From Drechslerella dactyloides (lineage: Eukaryota; Ascomycota; Orbiliomycetes; Orbiliales; Orbiliaceae): a stretch of DNA of 64,000 bases. The position numbers and the translations under genes were made by a program. This document shows positions 58,150 to 64,000 of this stretch, one piece after another. The stretch covers positions 2,294,001-2,358,000 of the forward strand of contig JAGTWJ010000006.1 of NCBI GenBank assembly GCA_020064725.1, given 5' to 3'. A model generated the notes under the pieces. It saw only the letters and a list, made by a program, of their open reading frames with translations, was not told the DNA's origin and did no database searches. Positions within the stretch are counted from its first letter, which is position 1; every line of letters starts with the position of its first letter.

Positions 58150-58163
58150 GTCTCGTAAACTAG
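58150..58163 (+). repeat. Dispersed motif GTCTCGTAAACTAG
   Basis: Differs by one base from the copies at 45670 and 51980. Confidence 0.5.
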
Positions 58164-58602
58164 AAACGTCACGCGCGGTGCCGCAGAGATGGCTGGCCGG
58201 GCAAGTTCGGCCTCGAGGCTAGGGACCGTGTCGTAAATGTGTTGACGCCGTGGTATTCTATTCCAGGCAGCTATAACCGTGGCCGGCTAAAATAGCCCAT
58301 CTTCAGAAACACTATTATATATAATTCCGTTGCAACGAACTTAACCATGATCCGCTGCTACTTGGCGGCAAGCTCTATGCCTTTACCAGAATGGATCTGT
58401 AACCTCCAGACCCAAAACATTAGGCTCTGCGACGTTCCAACCGCCTGAAAGTCCAGCGTATGAATACACCTGCGCCTAAAGCTGCAGTGTGACTTGACAC
58501 GTGCGCGAGACCTCAAAATGACGGGAGGTACGTTGGTGTCTGCTCCTAACACCGCCATCCAGACTCTTCGCGAATTCGCCGCTAACTTGGCACGACTGGA
58601 AA

Positions 58603-61018
58603 ATGATAGCTGAAGTACGCATATGCGTATGTGGCGATGAAGCCACTGGCAAGTCTAGCCTCATCATGTCACTATGGAAGGATGAGGCTATACCCACGTT
58701 CTCGGGGACCGTGCTTCCCATGGTAACAATGTCGCTTGGCCTCGACGCGCCAATATCGACGACCATAGTCGATACATCTGGTACAACCTTTTCAGGTCGC
58801 AGATAGTATAAGAGATAAGCCAAACTAATCCACTAGTTGTCTTTACGTCTAGCTCTACCTCAGGATCGTAACACGCTGAAACGAGAGATCAGAAAGGCGA
58901 ACGTCATCTGTCTTGTCTACTCCGATCACTACGTGAGTCTCCTGTGACTACAGTCTTTCTCTCATGAGAGGAACAACGTATCTCACTAACGAATCTGTAG
59001 AGTTGCGAGCGGATCACATTGTTCTGGTATGTCGCTCGGGCGTCTACGGCTTGTTCGCGCACAAGAACTGACCTCCTCGCATGCTTCCATACTTAAGAAG
59101 CCTAGGGGTCAACGTAGGCTCTCGAAATGCCATCTTTCCCGATGACAGACGCTGATACCTTGTCGCCCAGCTCCCAGTAGTGTTATGTGCAAACAAGAGC
59201 GACTTGAGACCCGACGTGGACGTCGCCCAAGTGGTCGAGGAAGAGATGATGCCCATCATGCAGGAGTTTAAAGAGATAGATTCTTGCATTCGTGCGAGCG
59301 GCAAGGAGCACAGGAACGTAGATGAGGAAAGGCTCGCTCCAGCCCTCGAGTTAGACGCTGTGTGGTGTGTTAACCTTCCATATCTATATAGGTATTCTAC
59401 CTCTGTCAGCGAGCGGTTACGCATCCGATAGCCCCGCTCTACGACTCAAAGGAACAGGTATGGACGCCTCGGGTCGGCTCTAACTTCGCGAACTAGTTGT
59501 TTACACATATAATAGAACCTCAAGCCAGCCGCAGTCGAAGCCTTACGACGGATATTCTGTAAGATAGCCCCAATTTGACCAGCGGCATACCTGAGATCTA
59601 ATATATCCAAGTTCTCTGCGACAAGGACCAAGATGGCATCCTCAACGACGAAGAAATCGCCAAATTCCAGAAACGATGCTTCAACAAGCCTCTCAACCCC
59701 ATAGAGCTAGAAGAGATCAAGCACACTCTCCAGAAGATCTCGCCAGAGTGTATTACAGACACAGGCATCACGGAGAAAGGCTTCGTCCTCTTAAACCGCC
59801 TGTATGCTGAAAAAGGCCGCCACGAGACCACATGGGCTATCCTCCGCACTTTCCACTACACGGACAGTCTCTCCCTCGAAGAGAGCTTCCTTCATCCGAA
59901 GTATGTGTATACACTCCGCATTTCCCCATCTCGCATGTCTCTCACAAAGATATAGATTCGACGTTCCCCCATTCTCCTCCGCAGAACTCTCTCCGGCCGG
60001 CTACCGCTTCTTCGTCGATCTCTTCCTCCTCTTCGACAAAGACAACGACGGCGGCCTAAATCCAACTGAGCTGTCCGCCCTCTTCCGCCCAACTCCAGGT
60101 CTGCCACCACCATGGGTCTCCAACAACTTCCCCTCCACCGTCCGCACCGAGGGCGGCCACATAACCCTCCAGGGTTGGCTTGCGCAATGGAGCATGACGA
60201 CCTTCGAAGATCCGAAAACAACCCTCGCCTACCTCGCCTACCTGGGTTTTGAAACCACTTCGTCGCCTGGCAATTGCACCGCAGCTCTGAAGCTAACCAA
60301 GCCACGAAAGCGTCGCACGCACAAAGTCGAGCGTTCCGTCGTCCTCGCATACGTGATTGGTGCGCCTTCTTCCGGAAAATCAAGCCTGCTCGACGCCCTC
60401 CTCAACCGCCCATTCGACGCAACGTATCACCCAACAATCAAGCCCCTGACCGCCGTCAACTCCGTCGAACTGCCGCTCGGCAAACAAATCTACCTGATCC
60501 TCTGCGAACTCGGCGAGCTCGAGCCCGCGATCCTCGACAATCCGCAGAAACTCAGCGCCTGCGACGTGCTAGTCTACGCATACGACTCGAGCAATCCAGA
60601 CAGCTTTGAGCATCTAGTCAACTTGCGTCGCGACCACCCGCGACTGGACGAGCTGCCGGCCGTCTACGTCGCGCTCAAGGCCGATCTGGACAAGACGACC
60701 CAGCGTAGCCCGATCCAGCCGGACCAGTATACCGAGGAGCTGGGGATGCCGGCGCCAGTCCATGTGTCTGTGCGGTGGAACAGTGTCGCAGAGCTATTCG
60801 TACAGACTGCAGAGGCAGCGTTGAGCCCCGCCGCGCATTTTCCGCGGACGCATCCGGAGCCTGTGGATCGGTCGAGTTTGTATCTCGCGGCGGGGGTGAC
60901 GGTGTGCACGGCCTGTGCTTTCTTGTATATTTGGCGGAAGGCAAGCCCGGCGACGTTTGGCGCAGGGTTCGGGTGGCTAAGACAGGGAGGGATTGGATGG
61001 TGGGGCAGTGGCTCATGA
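58603..61018 (+). CDS. GEM1: Mitochondrial Rho GTPase Miro/Gem1, with two abnormal splice junctions
   Basis: Outer-membrane GTPase that controls mitochondrial shape and ER contact. Exons: 58603-58780, 58853-58932, 59001-59026, 59083-59113, 59171-59326, 59392-59457, 59516-59558, 59612-59900 and 59956-61018 (about 643 residues, normal length). Domains: first GTPase (GDEATGKSS, TTIVDTS, LCANKSD), EF-hand 1 (CDKDQDGILNDEE), EF-hand 2 (FDKDNDGGLNPTEL), second GTPase (GAPSSGKSSLLDAL, YAYDSS, ALKAD), and a tail anchor (SLYLAAGVTVCTACAFLYIW). All phases agree, but the acceptor before exon 4 reads AT (59081-59082) and the donor after exon 5 reads GA (59327-59328, GAAAGG where GTAAGG is expected). Either it is decaying or the sequence has errors. 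It is convergent with eRF3. Confidence 0.85.
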
Positions 61019-61126
61019 ATTTGGAACGCGTCTTCCATGGTAATAAACATCTGCATCAGGCCCGCGCTAGATTCTAAATATACCACGCGCTGTTGCCGCG
61101 TCTCGAATCGAGAGAAACCCATCCAG

Positions 61127-61168
61127 ACTGGTCTCGTAAACCGGAACGCACGAAGTTACGAGACCAGT
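61127..61168. repeat. Perfect 13-nt inverted repeat between convergent genes
   Basis: ACTGGTCTCGTAA (61127-61139), a 16-nt loop, then TTACGAGACCAGT (61156-61168). The left arm contains the dispersed motif GTCTCGTAAACCGG (61131-61144). It lies 108 nt after the GEM1 stop and about 220 nt after the eRF3 stop. It could form a hairpin at the shared transcript ends, or be the footprint of a small inverted-repeat element. Confidence 0.8.
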
Positions 61169-61388
61169 CCACGCCTTCGATGATCACTAATTGAACTACA
61201 CTTTTTGGATTCATATACCATGAAATTCCATCTAACGCATCACAAATGAGCCATATGCAAACATAGCAGATAGAACAGAATCAATCAAAAAAAGACGCAA
61301 CCACCAGAGAGGCACCCCATCAAATACATCTCACTCGCTGCTGCTTCTCTAGCCACAGGGATCCATGTCGAGAGACCAGCAAAGTAGC

Positions 61389-63894
61389 TTAAGCATCCGC
61401 CTGGATCAGCTTTGTGATTTTCCCAATGGCGATCGTTTGGCCCTAGAGTTGTTACGATCATGTTAGCACTGTAACTGTGTACAAGAAAAAGAGCAAAGCT
61501 TACCTGATCTCGCAGCGTGAACCGTCCCATCTGCGGATAGTCCTCGAACCGCTCAATGCAGAACGGACTCCCGCTAACAGTCTCCAGTCGTGCGATGATC
61601 CCCTGTCCCTTCTTCGCGAAATTCGGTGGCTTGCGGCTCTTCCGCCCTGTGCCCTTCTCCAGCACATGCAGCAACGCCTCGAATTTGACCTCCTCGATAG
61701 CCGCGTGCACGTGCATCACACAGTTGAAACCTGCTGTCAAGATACTCTTCAGATCGATTATGTGGATCTGCGCCTCGAATGCCGAAACGCAATTTACAGG
61801 ACTGCGCACGGAACTGAGCACATATCCTGGGAGGATGTCTTCTTCCTCGACACCGCGAAGTCGCAGCCGGACCTGGTCACCGCACATGCCGTGCGGCAGT
61901 TCTTCGTCGGATTCGGAGTAGATCGCGGTCACTTCCACAGTGACCCGGCCGGGCATCATGAGGATCGACTGGCCTTTCTTGATCACACCGGATTCGATCT
62001 TGCCCTCTGCCATCGTACCCATGTCCTGGATGTGTCATAACACTAGTCAGCATATCCCGGAGAGAGGATGTAGGGGAAACGGATGAAGGAAACAGGCAAG
62101 CTAACCTTGTACTTGCCGCTGACAGGCATCATGAACGGAGCCTTCACTTTCCTCTCGAGTCCCTGCATGTTATCCAAGAATTCGAGCAGCGACGGCCCAT
62201 CGTACCACGAACACAGCTTCTTGTCCACCCGATTCTTCAAGCCTTGTCCTGTCAGTGCCGACACCGGCATCGTAAACACATCTATAGAGAGACTTCTAGT
62301 CAGGTCTGTTTAAATTTCTTCAAAACGCGTCTAGAGTCACTTACCCGTCTTCGGGTTGTACCCTGTCGCTTTGAGGAACTGCAGCAGCTTGGTTGTGCAC
62401 TCGTCAAACCGCTCCTTGCTCCATTCGACCGTCGGGTCATCCATCTTATTGACCACGACAACCAACTTGTTCACGCCCTGCGTCTTAGCGAGCACTGCGT
62501 GCTCACGCGTCTGGCCGCCCTTCTCAAAGCCAGTCTCGTACTCTCCCTTCCGCGCCGAGATGACGAGAATTCCAACGTCCGCCTGACTGGCACCCCCAAT
62601 CATGCTTGGCACAAAGGTCTTGTGGCCGGGCGCATCGAGGATGCTGTACTTGCGCTTTTCCGTCTCGAAGAAGGCGCGGCCGACTTCGACAGTCTTGCCC
62701 TTGGCGCGCTCCTCCTTCGTCAAGTCGAGCGCCCAGGAGAGGTACCAGGACTCACGACCGGCGTCCTTGGCGTCCTTCTTGAATTTTTCCATCGTACGCT
62801 CATCGACCATACCGGTGGCGTAGAGGATAGCACCTCCAAGTGAGGACTTGCCAGCATCGACGTGTCCGATAAAGATGACGTTCACATGTTCCTACAACAT
62901 CCATATTTCAGCATTTCACTCCTCCAAATGGCGAAAGTCATGGTAGCCGCATAGCAGCCGTAAGCGCACTCACCTTTCCATACATACTGGCCAGGGTCTC
63001 CTCGTCGACGTCTGCCTCCTGCTCCTTCGCTACAGCATCGATCTCCCGCTTCTCAGGTCCCTTTGTTGGTGGCGCCGGCGACGTGTTGCCGCTCCCGCCG
63101 GCCTTCTTGCCAGTGCTCGCCGTCTTCTCTCCAGTGATCTTCTTCGCAGCGGTAGCTTTATTACCAGCCTCGGGGCCAGCCTTCTCCGCCGATGCGCCAG
63201 ATGCTGGCGCCGTTGTCTCCTTCTTCTCCGACGACGACGACGATGCAACAGGTGGGCCACCACCGATCTTCAGCACCTTTGGTGTGCCACTAGCCGTGGA
63301 TAGGCTCTTCACCACTGGCTTCGTATCTTCCTTTGGCGCCGGTGTCGCAGCCGGCGATGCCCTCTCAGGTTTCTTCTCTTCCTTCTTCGCTATCGCCGTC
63401 GGCTGGAAATTCTGCTGTCCTTGCTGCTGTTGCTGTGGCTGTCGTTGCTGCCCTTGTTGCTGATAGCCACCCTGAAATCCGGCTCCACCACCTTGATACC
63501 CTTGATATCCTCCACCTTGATTATAGCCACCTTGATACCCCTGGTACCCTCCTGGTCCACCGCCCTGGTAGTCCTGGTAGCCACTGTATCCCTGCTGCCC
63601 AAACCCGCCCTGGTAGCCTTGATATCCGCCGGCTTGGGCTTGGTTGTATCCGCCTTGGTAGCCGCTGCCACCGTACTGTTGCTGCGGGGCACCGCCCCAG
63701 GATTGGCCGGGGACGAACGACTGCGCACCGGGCTGGAAAGAGGGGGCGTTGAAGTTCGGTCTGAAGCTCGACTGCTGCTGTTGCTGGCGCGGCTGCTGCG
63801 GGGCGCCGCCTTGGAGGTTCAGGTTCTGCGTTTGGGCGGTAACTTCATCGGCCTCGTCCTCCCATGACGCCGGTGCATTTGCGTTATTCGACAT
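61389..63894 (-). CDS. SUP35: Translation termination factor eRF3 (Sup35) with prion-like N-domain
   Basis: GTPase that works with eRF1 in polypeptide release. Exons: 63894-62974, 62891-62345, 62281-62106, 62025-61504 and 61442-61389; 739 residues; introns of 61-82 nt with ordinary signals. The start is MSNNANAPASWEDEADEVTA; an upstream in-frame ATG at 63924 is less likely. N-domain (about 27-175): Gly/Gln/Tyr-rich with imperfect GGYQGYQGG repeats, as in yeast Sup35, ending in a Gln run. M-domain (about 176-300): Lys/Glu/Ala/Thr-rich. GTPase domain from about 308: GHVDAGKSS (316-324), DAPGH (393-397), NKMD. The C-terminus has FTLRDQ|GQTIAIGKITKL across the last junction. It appears intact. 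Confidence 0.95.
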
Positions 63895-64000
63895 TTTGTT
63901 TCGCTTGAATGTACGTTGTAGCACGGTATACTATAGTAGTCGTAGCGTAGAGCCTGCGAGCGAGTGTCGTGTGGTGGGTCGGTGGGAATGTGGGGTTCTC
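63895..64000. other. eRF3 5' leader or promoter, cut by the window edge
   Basis: 106 nt upstream of the eRF3 ATG; too short to define a promoter. No other gene. Confidence 0.6.

Larger units (their letters stand above)
57140..58602. other. Intergenic between giant-protein copy 3 and GEM1
   Basis: Holds the shared upstream DNA of copy 3 (-) and GEM1 (+), an (AT)8 run at 57391-57406 and one GTCTCGTAAAC motif. No supported gene. Confidence 0.55.

Noticed and set aside
58346..58500. Possible retrotransposon reverse-transcriptase fragment (FTRMDL-like peptide)
   Set aside because: Only six residues resemble the RT motif, and the frame is interrupted by stops with no neighbouring RT motifs.
63083..63867. 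Long plus-strand frames antisense to the eRF3 N-domain
   Set aside because: Low-complexity leucine/alanine frames caused by the repeat on the other strand.

Overview
The window is nuclear DNA of a filamentous ascomycete (Pezizomycotina). The evidence is the short introns (about 50-105 nt, GTRNGT donors, CTRAY branch points, CAG/TAG acceptors), TATA boxes about 90-130 nt upstream of start codons, and fungal families: an oligopeptide transporter (OPT), a secreted tannase/feruloyl esterase, a CFEM-like surface protein, a DUF2235 hydrolase, an M14 carboxypeptidase, an Ecm4-type glutathione transferase, HBS1, GEM1 (Miro) and eRF3/Sup35 with a prion-like N-terminus. No tRNA, rRNA or CRISPR was seen. 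I cannot name the species. All splice models are read from sequence signals and frame continuity.

Layout. 1-0.8 kb: relic of a DEAH-box RNA helicase. 1.8-4.3 kb (-): OPT transporter with one apparent 1-nt deletion. 4.4-14.4 kb: gene-poor land with short duplications and one small ORF at 9.1 kb. 14.6-32.2 kb: sparse accessory genes (DUF2235, BTB, truncated SF1 helicase, secreted Q/N-rich protein, tannase, an unusual multi-intron minus-strand transcript, CFEM-like receptor). 32.2-41.2 kb: denser block (hypothetical protein, M14 carboxypeptidase, HBS1, ECM4). 41.5-57.1 kb: three very large paralogous ORFs in tandem, all on the minus strand. 58.6-63.9 kb: GEM1 and eRF3, convergent.

The most interesting content is the 41.5-57.1 kb array. 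The three proteins are about 1,190-1,350 residues and begin with hydrophobic N-termini. They are built from about four diverged 240-300-residue modules, each marked by a motif like LLGTPEIGAI. I recognise no known domain. One copy (41.5-45.1 kb) carries an in-frame TAG and a frameshift; the other two are long uninterrupted frames.

Several otherwise well-preserved genes carry single-base lesions (OPT frameshift, HBS1 in-frame TGA, GEM1 splice-site changes, first array gene). This is either real gene decay or residual consensus error in the assembly, and raw reads would decide. Two dispersed element families are visible: one whose internal segment is inverted between copies (31.6 and 39.6 kb), and a short GTCTCGTAAACC-type motif at five places.
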